Assembly: GCF_022829285.1 (NCBI RefSeq)
Contig: NZ_JAKSYI010000094.1
Span: 1-64,000 of the forward strand
DNA from: Methylobacterium sp. J-078
GTDB taxonomy: Bacteria > Pseudomonadota > Alphaproteobacteria > Rhizobiales > Beijerinckiaceae
Direction: 5' to 3'
Length of the DNA: 64,000 nt
The notes beneath the pieces are model-generated. The model was not told the origin of the DNA. It did not search any database and worked only from the letters and a program-made list of their open reading frames with translations. Shown in pieces: positions 11,442-21,401 of the stretch (position 1 is the stretch's first letter; every line of letters begins with the position of its first letter). The translations under genes were made by a program, and so were the position numbers.

Positions 11442-11592
11442 CGCTTCCTCCTGTTCCGTGCGTCCACCGGCCGGGGCGGTGCCGCCCGCGGGCCGATTCC
11501 GGCAGTTGGAGCGGGGCATCGGCCTCGCCAAGCGGGGTGTCCAAAATCTCCGCATGCCGATCCTGGCGTCACGCCGCGCGTCGCGAACACCC

Positions 11593-11622
11593 TTGACCTG
11601 TCGCGCCCGCCCGGCGCACATC
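11593..11622 (+). promoter_or_regulatory. Candidate promoter of rnpB
   Basis: TTGACC (11593-11598) and the poor -10 CACATC (11617-11622) are 18 bases apart, ending about seven bases before the RNase P RNA P1 helix. The position is right for the transcript start; the -10 match is weak. Confidence 0.38.
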
Positions 11623-11628
11623 CGCCGC

Positions 11629-12061
<433 letters not shown>

Positions 12062-12063
12062 CG

Positions 12064-12439
12064 TTTCACCCTGCGACTGCTACCGAAACCCGAACGTAAA
12101 CTTACGCTCGGTTAACCTTGCTGAGGTCTGATCGCTCCCGGCGGCGCACTCCCGCCCAGGTTCGTTGACGGCGCTCAGAGGCCCATGGTACCCCGATTCA
12201 TCCCGTCAACGGCGATTTTCGGATCGACGGACGCAGCCTGTCCGAGGCAGGCTGGTGTCCTCTCGCGCGGTCGCGTCACGCGTCGACCCGGAGACGCCCC
12301 GTCTCTCCGAGCCGCGCCAGCGCGCTCCAGCCCCGTGGAAGGGACGCATGCGCCGCTTCAGTCCGGTTTCGTCCTCGCTCTCACCCCGACCTTCGTCCCG
12401 TGCGCGCGTCGTACGACCGTCCCGTATCGGGGCCGCCCG
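12064..12439. other. rnpB-rsmH intergenic region
   Basis: This 376-bp stretch holds no convincing gene. The mraZ gene that often precedes rsmH is not here on either strand. An inverted repeat CGTAAACTTACG sits near 12095-12106. A possible promoter (TTGACG at 12165-12170, GTACCC at 12188-12193, spacing 17) would give the rsmH operon a leader of about 240 bases. An open frame reads in from 12185 into rsmH but does not resemble the MraW N-terminus. Confidence 0.45.
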
Positions 12440-13489
12440 ATGACGCGTGCGCCGCGCGCGCCGCGGCCGGTCGACGGAGCGCCGCACGTTCCGGTCCTCC
12501 TCGACGAGGTGCTGCAGGCCCTCGACCTTCCGGGCCGCGCCCTGGCGGTGGACGGGACCTTCGGCGCCGGCGGTTACACGCGCGCCATGCTGAAGGCCGA
12601 CCCCGCGGTGCAGGTCCTGGCAATCGACCGCGACCCTGGCGCCATCGCGGGGGGCGCCCCCCTGGTGGCGGAGGCCGCCGGCCGCCTCGCTCTGGTCTCC
12701 GGCCGCTTCGGCACCCTGGATTCTTGCGTGCGGGCGGCGGGTCACGCAGAGGCCGATGCCGTCATTCTCGATATCGGCGTCTCGTCGATGCAGATCGACC
12801 AGCCCGAGCGCGGCTTCTCGTTCCGCAACGATGGCCCCCTCGACATGCGCATGGAGCGCGCCGGACCGAGCGCCGCCGACCTCGTCAACGAGTCCGAGGA
12901 AGCGGATCTGGCCGACATCATCTACCATTACGGCGAGGAGCGCCGCTCGCGCGCCGTGGCGCGTGCGATCATCGAAGCCCGGCGTAAAGCGCGCATCGAG
13001 ACGACCGCCGCCCTCGCCGAGATCGTCGCCAGCGTGGTCTGGGCCGATCCGGCCAGCGGCATCCACCCCGCGACCCGCACCTTCCAGGGATTGCGGATCG
13101 CCGTGAACGACGAACTCGGCGAGCTGGTGCAGGCGCTGCACGCCGCCGAGCGAATCCTGAAGCCGGGCGGGCGCCTCGGCGTGGTCACGTTCCACTCGCT
13201 GGAGGACCGGATCGTGAAGCAGTTCTTCTCGGCCCGGAGCGGCCGGGCGGCCCAGGCCTCGCGCCACGTGCCGAGCCTCGAGGCACCGGCGCCCCGCAGC
13301 TTCGCGGCCGTCACCAAGGGGCCGGTCCTGCCGTCGGAGGCCGAGATCGCCGTCAATCCCCGCGCCCGCTCGGCCAAGCTGCGCGCGGTCCAGCGCACGG
13401 ATGCGCCCGCGCCCGAGCCCCTGGCGGCCATCGAGACCCTGGCCGCGCTGCCCGCGCGGACGGGCCGCAGCGGAGGAGCGCGCCGGTGA
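12440..13489 (+). CDS. rsmH: 16S rRNA (cytosine-1402-N4)-methyltransferase RsmH
   Basis: SAM-dependent enzyme (MraW, 349 aa) that N4-methylates C1402 in the 16S rRNA decoding centre. It starts with the family signature [13 protein letters not shown], followed by the SAM site [14 protein letters not shown], then VLAIDRDP and [12 protein letters not shown]. The C-terminal half has [14 protein letters not shown] and [16 protein letters not shown]. The ATG at 12440 is chosen because [21 protein letters not shown] is a normal MraW N-terminus. It is the first gene of the division/cell-wall operon and overlaps ftsL by four bases. Confidence 0.96.
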   Translation: MTRAPRAPRPVDGAPHVPVLLDEVLQALDLPGRALAVDGTFGAGGYTRAMLKADPAVQVLAIDRDPGAIAGGAPLVAEAAGRLALVSGRFGTLDSCVRAAGHAEADAVILDIGVSSMQIDQPERGFSFRNDGPLDMRMERAGPSAADLVNESEEADLADIIYHYGEERRSRAVARAIIEARRKARIETTAALAEIVASVVWADPASGIHPATRTFQGLRIAVNDELGELVQALHAAERILKPGGRLGVVTFHSLEDRIVKQFFSARSGRAAQASRHVPSLEAPAPRSFAAVTKGPVLPSEAEIAVNPRARSAKLRAVQRTDAPAPEPLAAIETLAALPARTGRSGGARR

Positions 13490-13914
13490 TCCGATTGCTG
13501 AACCTCGTCGCGGTGCTGGGCCTGATCGGGTCGGCGATCTACGCCTACTCGATCAAGTACGACACGCTCTATCAGGCCGGTCAGGTCTCGAAGGCCCAGA
13601 GCCAGCTCAAGCGGGAGCGCCAGGCCATCGCGGTCCTGCGCGCCGAGTGGCAGCTCCTCACCCGCCCTGACCGCCTGCAGGCGGCGGTGGACCGCTACCT
13701 CGCGCTGGAGCCGATCGGCACCGTCCATCTCGGGCGCCTCGCCGACCTGCCGGCCCGTCCCGACCGCGGCGACGAGATCGGTCGCCTCCTCGCCGCCACC
13801 GCGACGCCGAAGGAGAAGCCGGTGGCCGGGCGCGCCTCCGACGACCCGCGCACCACGGGCAGCGTCACGCCCCGGACCACCACCACCAGAACCCCGACCA
13901 CGACTTCGAGGTAG
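13486..13914 (+). CDS. ftsL: Cell division protein FtsL
   Basis: Small bitopic divisome protein of 142 aa that joins FtsB and FtsQ and helps activate FtsWI. A short cytoplasmic N-terminus and TM helix (about 3-23) are followed by a periplasmic coiled coil (35-70) with the characteristic [24 protein letters not shown] sequence, known as the FtsL signature in alphaproteobacteria. The last 40 residues are Thr/Pro/Arg-rich and unstructured. Start is GTG, overlapping the rsmH stop as GTGA. Position between rsmH and ftsI supports the call. Confidence 0.9.
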   Translation: MIRLLNLVAVLGLIGSAIYAYSIKYDTLYQAGQVSKAQSQLKRERQAIAVLRAEWQLLTRPDRLQAAVDRYLALEPIGTVHLGRLADLPARPDRGDEIGRLLAATATPKEKPVAGRASDDPRTTGSVTPRTTTTRTPTTTSR

Positions 13915-15821
13915 TGTCCGTGTCCGAAGTCCAGCCCCCCGACGTATCCCGGCCCGACCCGATTCCGGAGGCCCAGGCCTCCGCGCTCCACGAACATCCG
14001 GTCGATTCCCAGGTTTCGGTCGAATCGCAAGGCTCGGCGGAACCCGAAGCCCCGGCGCCGGCCGAGCGCATCGCCGACGCGTCCGTCGCCCGGACCAGCT
14101 GGCTGGTGCGTGGCGCGAAGGCCATGTTCCACCTCGCCATCGAGCGCTCCTACGCTCGCGTCGGCCTCGTGGGCCTCGGCTTCGCGCTGGTCTTCGCCAC
14201 CATCTCCGGCCGCCTCATCTACATGGCGGCCTTCCCGGAGGCGGATAACGGCGACCGCCGGATCGCAGCCGCCGCCACCACGGCGATCCGACCCGATATC
14301 GTCGACCGCAACGGTGAGATCCTGGCCACCGACATCCGCACGGTCTCGATCTTCGCCGAACCCCGCAACATCTACGACAAGGACGAGGCGGTCGAACTCC
14401 TCACCGCCGTGCTGCCGCAGATCAACGCCACCGAATTGCGGGCCAAGCTCTCCACGAAGAAGGGCTTCGTCTGGGTCAAGCGCGAGATCACCCCGAAGCA
14501 GCAGGCGGAGGTCCACCGGCTCGGCATTCCGGGCATCGGCTTCCTGCCCGACCACAAGCGCGTCTACCCGAACGGCACGGCTGCCGCCCACATTCTGGGG
14601 GTGACCAACCTCGACAACATCGGCATCGCCGGCATCGAGAAGTACATCGACAACCAGGGCAACAAGGCGCTCAACGATTTCGGTCTGGTCGCCAAGCAGA
14701 CCGACCTGAAGCCGGTGCAACTCTCCATCGATCTGCGGGCGCAGTTCGCCGTGCGGGACGAACTCGCCTGGGGTCTCGACCACTTCAAGGCCAAGGCCGC
14801 CGCCGGCATGATTCTCGACGTGCAGACCGGCGAGGTGATCGCGCTCGCCTCCCTGCCGGACTTCGACCCGAACGACCCGGCCGACGCGCTCAATCCCGAC
14901 CGCATCAACCGGATGAACGTCGGCGTCTACGAGATGGGCTCGACCTTCAAGGCGATGACCCTCGCGATGGCCCTCGATTCCGGCAAGTTCAACGTCAACT
15001 CGACCTTCGACACCCGCGGCGGCGTGCTGAACTGGGGCCGGCAGAAGATCCACGAGTACCACGGCACCAACCGCGTCATCACGATGCCGGAGGTGTTCAC
15101 GCACTCGTCCAACATCGGCTCGGCCAAGATGGCGCTCGGCATCGGTGTGCCCGGCCACAAGGCCTTCCTGAAGAAGATGGGCCTGACCGACCGCGTCCGC
15201 ACGGAACTGCCCGAGAGCGCCGAACCCATCGTTCCCGCTCGCTGGACCGAGATCAACACCATCACGATCGCGTTCGGCCACGGCCTCGCGGTGGCACCGA
15301 TCCAGGCCACGGCGGCGGTGGCGGCGATCGCCAACGGCGGCTTCCTGATGACGCCGACCTTCCTGAAGACGACGCAGGAGGAGGCGATGGCCAAGGCCAC
15401 CCGCGTGCTCAAGCCCGAGACCAGCGAGGCGATGCGCTTCATCATGCGCCTCAACGCCGTCGAGGGCTCGGCCAAGAAGGCGGCGATCCCGTACTACTTC
15501 GTGGGCGGCAAGACCGGCACCGCCGAGAAGGTGATCCACGGCCGCTACGTGAAGAACCGCCTGTTCACGACCTTCATGGCCGCCGCACCCATGAACAACC
15601 CGAAATACCTTTTCGTGACCATCATGGACGAGCCCCAGGGCCTGCCGGAATCCGGCGGTTACGCCACCGCCGCCTGGAACTCCGGGGTTGTCACCGGACG
15701 CGTGATCGAGCGTGTCGCCCCGGTTCTTGGCCTGCCGCCCCAGTTCGACCCGCCGGTGAAGCCCTTCCCCCTCATGGTGAAGCTCGGCGCCTACCACGCC
15801 ACGCAGGTGGACGGGCGATGA
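13914..15821 (+). CDS. ftsI: Septal peptidoglycan transpeptidase FtsI (PBP3)
   Basis: Class B penicillin-binding protein of 635 aa that crosslinks septal peptidoglycan with FtsW. The cytoplasmic N-terminus is unusually long (about 75 residues, acidic and Pro-rich). The TM helix is at about 80-102, and the pedestal domain covers about 120-290. The transpeptidase domain has S343-T-F-K346 (acyl-enzyme serine), S398-S-N400 and K533-T-G. The GTG at 13914 overlaps the ftsL stop by one base; a second in-frame GTG at 13920 has slightly better spacing from GAGG. The stop overlaps murE as ATGA. Confidence 0.95.
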   Translation: MSVSEVQPPDVSRPDPIPEAQASALHEHPVDSQVSVESQGSAEPEAPAPAERIADASVARTSWLVRGAKAMFHLAIERSYARVGLVGLGFALVFATISGRLIYMAAFPEADNGDRRIAAAATTAIRPDIVDRNGEILATDIRTVSIFAEPRNIYDKDEAVELLTAVLPQINATELRAKLSTKKGFVWVKREITPKQQAEVHRLGIPGIGFLPDHKRVYPNGTAAAHILGVTNLDNIGIAGIEKYIDNQGNKALNDFGLVAKQTDLKPVQLSIDLRAQFAVRDELAWGLDHFKAKAAAGMILDVQTGEVIALASLPDFDPNDPADALNPDRINRMNVGVYEMGSTFKAMTLAMALDSGKFNVNSTFDTRGGVLNWGRQKIHEYHGTNRVITMPEVFTHSSNIGSAKMALGIGVPGHKAFLKKMGLTDRVRTELPESAEPIVPARWTEINTITIAFGHGLAVAPIQATAAVAAIANGGFLMTPTFLKTTQEEAMAKATRVLKPETSEAMRFIMRLNAVEGSAKKAAIPYYFVGGKTGTAEKVIHGRYVKNRLFTTFMAAAPMNNPKYLFVTIMDEPQGLPESGGYATAAWNSGVVTGRVIERVAPVLGLPPQFDPPVKPFPLMVKLGAYHATQVDGR

Positions 15822-17296
15822 GCGGGCCGACCCTCGGTGGGCTCTTTCCCGAGGCGGAGGCCGGCCTCGCCGGCCTGCCGGTCGCGGGTCTGACGGCGGA
15901 TTCGCGAAACGTCGGGCCGGGCTTCGTCTTCGTCGCCGTGCCGGGCACCGTGGCCGACGGCCGCCGCTTCGCCGCCAAGGCTGCGACGGCCGGCGCCGTG
16001 GCGGTGGTGAGCGAGGGCCCACGGCCGGGCGGGCTCGACGCCACTGTGCCCTATGTCGCCGTGGCGGACGTGCGCCGCAGTCTCGCCCTCGCGGCGCGGG
16101 CCTTCTCGGGCCGGCAGCCGGCCCGGGTCGTGGCAGTGACGGGGACGAGTGGGAAGAGTTCGGTCACGGATTTCGTGCGCCAGATCCTGGCCCGCCTCGG
16201 TGCCGAGGCCGCGAGCCTCGGCACCGTCGGCATAGTCACCAGCCGGGGCGCCACCTACGGTTCGCTCACCACCCCCGACCCCGTCACCCTGCACGCCACC
16301 CTGGCCCAGCTCGCCGACGACGGCATCGACGATCTGGCCATGGAGGCGTCCTCCCACGGCATCGAGCAGCGCCGCCTCGACGGGGTCGCGCTCGCCGCGG
16401 TGGGCTACACCAATCTCGGTCGCGACCATCTCGACTACCACGCCACCATGGACGACTACCTGGCGGCCAAGCTGCGGCTGTTCACGACACTGGCGCAGCC
16501 AGGCATCCCGGCGGTGATCAACAGCGACGGCGCCTATGCGGACGTCGTCGTGGCGGCGGCCGCCGCCCGTGGCCTCGACGTCCACACAACGGGGTCGAAG
16601 GGCGACACGGTGCGGCTGATCTCCGCGCGCACCGAGGGCTTTCACCAGCATCTCGCCTTGCAGGCGCCCGGCACTTCGGGCCGGTTGCAGGACTACACCG
16701 TGCGCCTGCCGCTGGTCGGCGGCTTCCAGGTGGAGAACGCGCTGCTCGCCGCCGGCCTCGTGCTGGCGACCCCCGCCGGCCGGGCCGATCCGGCGGGCGT
16801 AATCGACGCCCTCGAACACCTCACCGGCGTGCCGGGCCGCATGGAGCGGATCGGCGAAGCCAATGGCGGCCTCTGCCTCGTGGACTACGCCCACAAGCCG
16901 GAGGCCCTCGACGGCGTGCTGACGGCGCTCCGTCCCTTCGCGACGGGGCGCCTGCGCCTCGTCTTCGGCTGCGGCGGAGACCGTGACACCGGCAAGCGCC
17001 CGATCATGGGCGCCATCGCGGCAAGACAAGCCGACGCCGTCATCGTCACCGACGACAATCCGCGCAGCGAGGACCCGGCCGCGATCCGCGCCGCAATCCT
17101 GGCCGCCGCGCCGGGCGCCGTCGAGATCGGCGACCGGGCCGAGGCGATCCGCACCGCCGTGTGCGCCCTGGAGCCCGGTGACGTCCTCGTGGTGGCCGGC
17201 AAGGGCCATGAAACCGGCCAGATCGTGGGGTCACAGGTCCTGCCCTTCTCGGACCACGACGTCCTCCGGGCTGCGATCGCGGAACGCTCAGCATGA
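15818..17296 (+). CDS. murE: UDP-N-acetylmuramoyl-tripeptide synthetase MurE
   Basis: Cytoplasmic Mur ligase of 492 aa adding the third stem residue to UDP-MurNAc-L-Ala-D-Glu. Domain 1 binds the UDP moiety. The ATP P-loop is GTSGKSS (109-115), and the carbamylated-lysine region is followed by GRMERIGEANGG. The D413-N-P-R416 motif marks meso-diaminopimelate specificity, so the cell wall is DAP-type. The gene is locked into the operon by four-base overlaps with ftsI and murF. Confidence 0.96.
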   Translation: MSGPTLGGLFPEAEAGLAGLPVAGLTADSRNVGPGFVFVAVPGTVADGRRFAAKAATAGAVAVVSEGPRPGGLDATVPYVAVADVRRSLALAARAFSGRQPARVVAVTGTSGKSSVTDFVRQILARLGAEAASLGTVGIVTSRGATYGSLTTPDPVTLHATLAQLADDGIDDLAMEASSHGIEQRRLDGVALAAVGYTNLGRDHLDYHATMDDYLAAKLRLFTTLAQPGIPAVINSDGAYADVVVAAAAARGLDVHTTGSKGDTVRLISARTEGFHQHLALQAPGTSGRLQDYTVRLPLVGGFQVENALLAAGLVLATPAGRADPAGVIDALEHLTGVPGRMERIGEANGGLCLVDYAHKPEALDGVLTALRPFATGRLRLVFGCGGDRDTGKRPIMGAIAARQADAVIVTDDNPRSEDPAAIRAAILAAAPGAVEIGDRAEAIRTAVCALEPGDVLVVAGKGHETGQIVGSQVLPFSDHDVLRAAIAERSA

Positions 17297-18753
17297 CCGA
17301 CACCACCCCGCTCTGGACGCCCGAAGCCCTGGAGGCCGCCACCGGCGGCACGCTGTCGGGCGTGCCGAAGCCGATCACCGGCGCCTCGATCGACACCCGC
17401 ACGCTGCAGCCCGGCGACCTGTTCTTCGCCATCCGGGGCGAGGCCCGGGACGGGCACGACTTCGTCGAGGCCGCCCTGGAGCGGGGTGCCGGCGCGGCCG
17501 TGGTCGCGGCGGACCGGGCTCAGGACTTCGCGGGCGTCGGGCCGGTCCTGGCGGTCTCGGGCACGGGCGACGATCCCGTCCTCGGCGCCATGCGGGCCCT
17601 CGGCGCCGCTGCCCGCGCCCGCACGGGCGCGAGCATCGTCGCGGTGACGGGGTCGGTCGGCAAGACCGGGACCAAGGAGGCCCTGCGCCACGTCCTCGCG
17701 GCGCAGGGGGCGACGCACGCTTCCATCGCCTCCTACAACAACCACTGGGGCGTGCCCCTGACCCTGGCGCGGATGCCCGCCGACACCCGGTTCGGCGTGT
17801 TCGAGATCGGCATGAACCACCCGGGCGAGATCGTCCCGCTCACCGCGATGGTGCAGCCCGACATCGCCCTGGTGACCACGGTCGAGCCCGTGCACATCGA
17901 GCACTTCGCCTCGCTCTCGGCCATCGCCGACGCCAAGGGCGAGATCTTCTCGGGACTGAAGGCGGGCGGCACCGCGATCATCAACCGCGACAACCCGAAC
18001 TATCCCCGCCTCCTCGCGCACGCCCAGGCCTCGCGCGCCGGTCGGGTCGTCTCCTTCGGCGAGCATCCGGAGGCGGATGTCCGCGCCCGGCGCATCGTCC
18101 TGCGCCCCGACCTCTCGGTGGTCGACGCGGTGGTGATGGGCATTCCGGTGACCTACCAGCTCGGCACGCCCGGCCGGCACACGGCCATGAATTCGCTGGG
18201 CGTGATGGCGGTGGTGCATGCACTCGGGGCGGACCTCGCCCGCGCGGCCCTCTCCTTGGCGGCCCTGCGGCCCCCGGTGGGGCGCGGCGAGCGCACCGCC
18301 CTTGCGGTCGGGGAGGGCGAGGCCTTCCTGGTCGACGAGAGCTACAATGCCAACCCGGCCTCGATCCGCGCGGCTCTCGCGACGCTGGCCGGCATCGAGA
18401 CCGGCCCGCGCGGCCGCCGCATCGCGGTGCTGGGCGACATGCTGGAACTCGGGCCCGAGGGCGACGCCCACCACCGCGACCTCGCGGGCCCGGTGGAGGC
18501 CGCCAAGGTCGACCTCGTCTTCACGGCCGGCCCGCTGATGCGCAACCTGTTCGAGGCCTTGCCGGTGAGCCGGCGCGGCGCGGCAGCCGCGACCTCGGCC
18601 GACCTCCTCGAGCCCGTGCTCTCGGCCCTGCGCCCCGGCGACGCCGTGATGGTGAAGGGTTCGAACAGCATCCGCATGGGCCGGATTGTCGAAGCGCTCA
18701 AAGCCCGTTACGCGAACGCCCAAGCCGAACCGCCGCACGCCGCCGTGCGCTGA
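17293..18753 (+). CDS. murF: UDP-MurNAc-tripeptide:D-Ala-D-Ala ligase MurF
   Basis: Last cytoplasmic Mur ligase, adding D-Ala-D-Ala to give the UDP-MurNAc-pentapeptide. The 486-aa protein has a P-loop GSVGKTGTKE (about 120-129), the Mur-ligase motif FEIGMNHPGEI, and NRDNPNY before the C-terminal domain. DESYNANPASIRAAL and GDMLELGPEGDAHHRDL are highly typical of MurF. ATG at 17293 overlaps the murE stop. Confidence 0.96.
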   Translation: MTDTTPLWTPEALEAATGGTLSGVPKPITGASIDTRTLQPGDLFFAIRGEARDGHDFVEAALERGAGAAVVAADRAQDFAGVGPVLAVSGTGDDPVLGAMRALGAAARARTGASIVAVTGSVGKTGTKEALRHVLAAQGATHASIASYNNHWGVPLTLARMPADTRFGVFEIGMNHPGEIVPLTAMVQPDIALVTTVEPVHIEHFASLSAIADAKGEIFSGLKAGGTAIINRDNPNYPRLLAHAQASRAGRVVSFGEHPEADVRARRIVLRPDLSVVDAVVMGIPVTYQLGTPGRHTAMNSLGVMAVVHALGADLARAALSLAALRPPVGRGERTALAVGEGEAFLVDESYNANPASIRAALATLAGIETGPRGRRIAVLGDMLELGPEGDAHHRDLAGPVEAAKVDLVFTAGPLMRNLFEALPVSRRGAAAATSADLLEPVLSALRPGDAVMVKGSNSIRMGRIVEALKARYANAQAEPPHAAVR

Positions 18754-18834
18754 GGCGACCTTCATGACGGCCGGGGAGGGTGACGCGCGCGCGCCTCCGG
18801 CCGAGTTCCGAACTGAACCACGGCCGGGTGCTGG

Positions 18835-19920
18835 ATGCTGTATCTCCTCTCGGACTTGAGCGGCACCGTCTCCGCCCTCAACGTCTTCCGCTACATCACC
18901 TTCCGCACCGGCGGCGCGCTGTTCACGGCGGGCCTGTTCGTGTTCTGGTTCGGGCCGCTGATCATCTCGCTGCTGCGCCTGCGCCAGGGCAAGGGCCAGC
19001 CGATCCGCGAGGACGGCCCCCAGTCGCATCTGCTGACGAAGCGCGGCACGCCGACCATGGGCGGCCTGATGATTCTGGCCGGCTGCGTGGTGGCGATCCT
19101 GCTCTGGGCGAACCCGCGCAACCACTACGTCTGGGTGACGCTGGCGGTGACCCTCGGCTTCGGCGCGATCGGGTTCTACGACGACTACCTCAAGGTCACG
19201 AAGCAGTCGCACAAGGGCTTCTCGGGCAAGTTCCGCCTGGCCCTCGAAGCCGCCATCGCCATCGCGGCCTGCACGCTGATCGCGGTCTACTCGCCGCCCG
19301 CCCTTCAGAACCAGCTCGCCTTCCCGGTCTTCAAGGACGCGCTTCTGAACCTCGGCTGGTTCTACGTGCTGTTCGCCGCCTTCGTAATCGTCGGCGCCGG
19401 CAACTCCGTGAACATGACCGACGGCCTCGACGGTCTCGCCATCGTGCCGGTGATGATCGCCTGCGGCACCTTCGGCGTCATCGCCTACCTCGTGGGCAAC
19501 GTCTTCACGGCGGGCTACCTCCAGGTGAACTACGTGCGCGACACCGGTGAGCTCGCGGTGGTCTGCGGGGCGGTGATCGGTGCGGGGCTCGGCTTCCTCT
19601 GGTTCAACGCGCCCCCCGCGCAGGTCTTCATGGGCGATACTGGGTCCCTGGCGCTGGGCGGACTCCTCGGCACCATCGCGGTGGCGACCAAGCACGAGAT
19701 CGTGCTGGCCATCGTCGGCGGCCTGTTCGTGCTGGAGATGATGTCGGTGATCATCCAGGTCGCCTCGTTCAAGCTCACGGGCAAGCGGGTCTTCCGCATG
19801 GCGCCGATCCACCACCATTTCGAGCAGAAGGGCTGGAAGGAGCCGCAGGTCGTGATCCGGTTCTGGATCATCGCGGTGATCCTGGCCCTCGCCGGCCTCG
19901 CCACCCTGAAGCTGCGCTGA
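18835..19920 (+). CDS. mraY: Phospho-MurNAc-pentapeptide transferase MraY
   Basis: Polytopic membrane enzyme (361 aa, about ten helices) that transfers phospho-MurNAc-pentapeptide to undecaprenyl phosphate, forming lipid I. Diagnostic stretches are [14 protein letters not shown] (first cytoplasmic loop), FYDDYLKV with the catalytic aspartates, [14 protein letters not shown], and the C-terminal [18 protein letters not shown] loop. An 81-bp gap separates it from murF; no terminator is evident there, so it probably remains in the same transcript. Confidence 0.97.
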   Translation: MLYLLSDLSGTVSALNVFRYITFRTGGALFTAGLFVFWFGPLIISLLRLRQGKGQPIREDGPQSHLLTKRGTPTMGGLMILAGCVVAILLWANPRNHYVWVTLAVTLGFGAIGFYDDYLKVTKQSHKGFSGKFRLALEAAIAIAACTLIAVYSPPALQNQLAFPVFKDALLNLGWFYVLFAAFVIVGAGNSVNMTDGLDGLAIVPVMIACGTFGVIAYLVGNVFTAGYLQVNYVRDTGELAVVCGAVIGAGLGFLWFNAPPAQVFMGDTGSLALGGLLGTIAVATKHEIVLAIVGGLFVLEMMSVIIQVASFKLTGKRVFRMAPIHHHFEQKGWKEPQVVIRFWIIAVILALAGLATLKLR

Positions 19921-19945
19921 GCCCGTCGCCAGAGAGCCCGTCATC

Positions 19946-21307
19946 ATGACGCCCGTCACCACCTTCGCCGGCCGGAAGGTCGCCCTGTTTGGCCTCGGCG
20001 GCTCCGGCCTCGCCACGGTTCGAGCCCTGATCGCCGGCGGCGCCGACGTGCTCGCCTGGGACGACAGCCCGGAGAGCACGGGCCGCGCCCGCGACCAGGG
20101 CGTCACGGTGTTCGACCTGAACGAGGCCGACTGGTCCGGCTTCTCGGCCCTGGTGCTGGCCCCCGGCGTACCCCTGACCCATCCGGTTCCGCACTGGACC
20201 GTGAAGAAGGCCGAAGAGGCCGGCATTCCCGTCATCGGCGACATCGAGCTGTTTGCCGAGGAACGCCGCGCCTGTGCGGCGGGCGCGCCCTTCGTTGCCA
20301 TCACGGGCACCAACGGCAAGTCGACCACCACGGCGCTGATCGCCCACATCCTCACCGCCGCCGGGCGCGACGTGCAGATGGGTGGCAATATCGGCACCGC
20401 GATCCTCTCCCTGGCGCCGCCTGCGCCGGACCGGATCCACGTGATCGAGATGTCTTCGTTCCAGATCGACCTGACGCCGAGCCTCGACCCGAGCCTCGGC
20501 ATCCTCCTCAACATCACGCCCGACCACCTCGACCGCCACGGCACGCTCGCCGACTACGCCGCCATCAAGGGGCGGCTGGTGGCGGGTGCGGACCGCGCCA
20601 TCGTCGGCGTCGACGACAATCTGAGCCGGGCCATCGCGGATGCGCGGACGGGGCCGACCGTGCGCATCCATGTCGGGACGCCGCAGGCTGGCTTCCAGGG
20701 CCTGTCGGCCCGCGACGGGACCGTATTCGACGCTGACGGCACGCCCATCGTCGATCTCACCGGCATCGGGTCGCTCCGCGGCGCGCACAACTGGCAGAAC
20801 GCGGCCGTGGCCGCCGCCTGCGTCCGGGCGCTGGGCGTCTCGGACACTGATCTCGTCTCCGGCTTGCGCAGCTTTCCCGGCCTGCCCCACCGCATGGAGG
20901 AGGTCGGTCGGCGCGAGCGCGTGCTCTTCGTCAACGATTCGAAGGCGACCAACGCCGATTCCACCGAGAAGGCGCTCACCGCCTTCCACGACATCCACTG
21001 GATCCTCGGCGGCAAGGCTAAGGAGGGCGGGATCGTACCCCTGGCGCCCCTCTTCGGACGGGTCGCCCATGCCTATCTCATCGGCGCGGCGAGCGACGCG
21101 TTCGCCGCCACCCTGGAGGGGCGGGTGCCCTACACGACCTGCGGCACCCTGGCGGTCGCGACCGCCAGGGCGGCCGAGGCGGCGGCCGCGTCGGCGGCGG
21201 CGGAACCCGTGGTCCTGCTCTCGCCGGCCTGCGCCTCCTACGACCAGTTCCGCAGCTTCGAGGATCGCGGGGATCAGTTCCGGAATCTGGTGCGCGCGCT
21301 GCCCTGA
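19946..21307 (+). CDS. murD: UDP-MurNAc-L-alanine:D-glutamate ligase MurD
   Basis: Adds D-glutamate to UDP-MurNAc-L-Ala. The 453-aa protein has an N-terminal UDP-binding Rossmann domain ([14 protein letters not shown]), the ATP P-loop G121-T-N-G-K125-S-T-T, and [36 protein letters not shown] central motifs. [17 protein letters not shown] lies in the C-terminal domain. It is the last recognisable dcw gene here; ftsW, murG and murC do not follow. It also links to the D-glutamate pool addressed by dgcN-dgcA 4 kb downstream. Confidence 0.96.
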   Translation: MTPVTTFAGRKVALFGLGGSGLATVRALIAGGADVLAWDDSPESTGRARDQGVTVFDLNEADWSGFSALVLAPGVPLTHPVPHWTVKKAEEAGIPVIGDIELFAEERRACAAGAPFVAITGTNGKSTTTALIAHILTAAGRDVQMGGNIGTAILSLAPPAPDRIHVIEMSSFQIDLTPSLDPSLGILLNITPDHLDRHGTLADYAAIKGRLVAGADRAIVGVDDNLSRAIADARTGPTVRIHVGTPQAGFQGLSARDGTVFDADGTPIVDLTGIGSLRGAHNWQNAAVAAACVRALGVSDTDLVSGLRSFPGLPHRMEEVGRRERVLFVNDSKATNADSTEKALTAFHDIHWILGGKAKEGGIVPLAPLFGRVAHAYLIGAASDAFAATLEGRVPYTTCGTLAVATARAAEAAAASAAAEPVVLLSPACASYDQFRSFEDRGDQFRNLVRALP

Positions 21308-21401
21308 GGCCCGGCGTTTCTCGAAATCTCAATCATTCCCGCGCCTGATCTTGGTCAGTAGCGCGCAGACGCCCAGTCGGCGGCGCGGAGTGAGTGAGTG
21401 C

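Noticed and set aside
12093..12117. Possible CtrA box (CTTA-N7-TTAAC) before the rsmH operon
   Set aside because: Only the second half-site is good; the first matches TTAA in two of four positions.
12185..12439. Possible 85-residue N-terminal extension of RsmH
   Set aside because: Extension lacks family resemblance and a Shine-Dalgarno; MraW proteins start near HVPVLLDEV.
16885..20544. 1219-codon minus-strand open frame across murE-mraY
   Set aside because: Antisense to three well-conserved Mur genes; low-complexity His/Arg/Asp-rich product is a third-position GC artefact.
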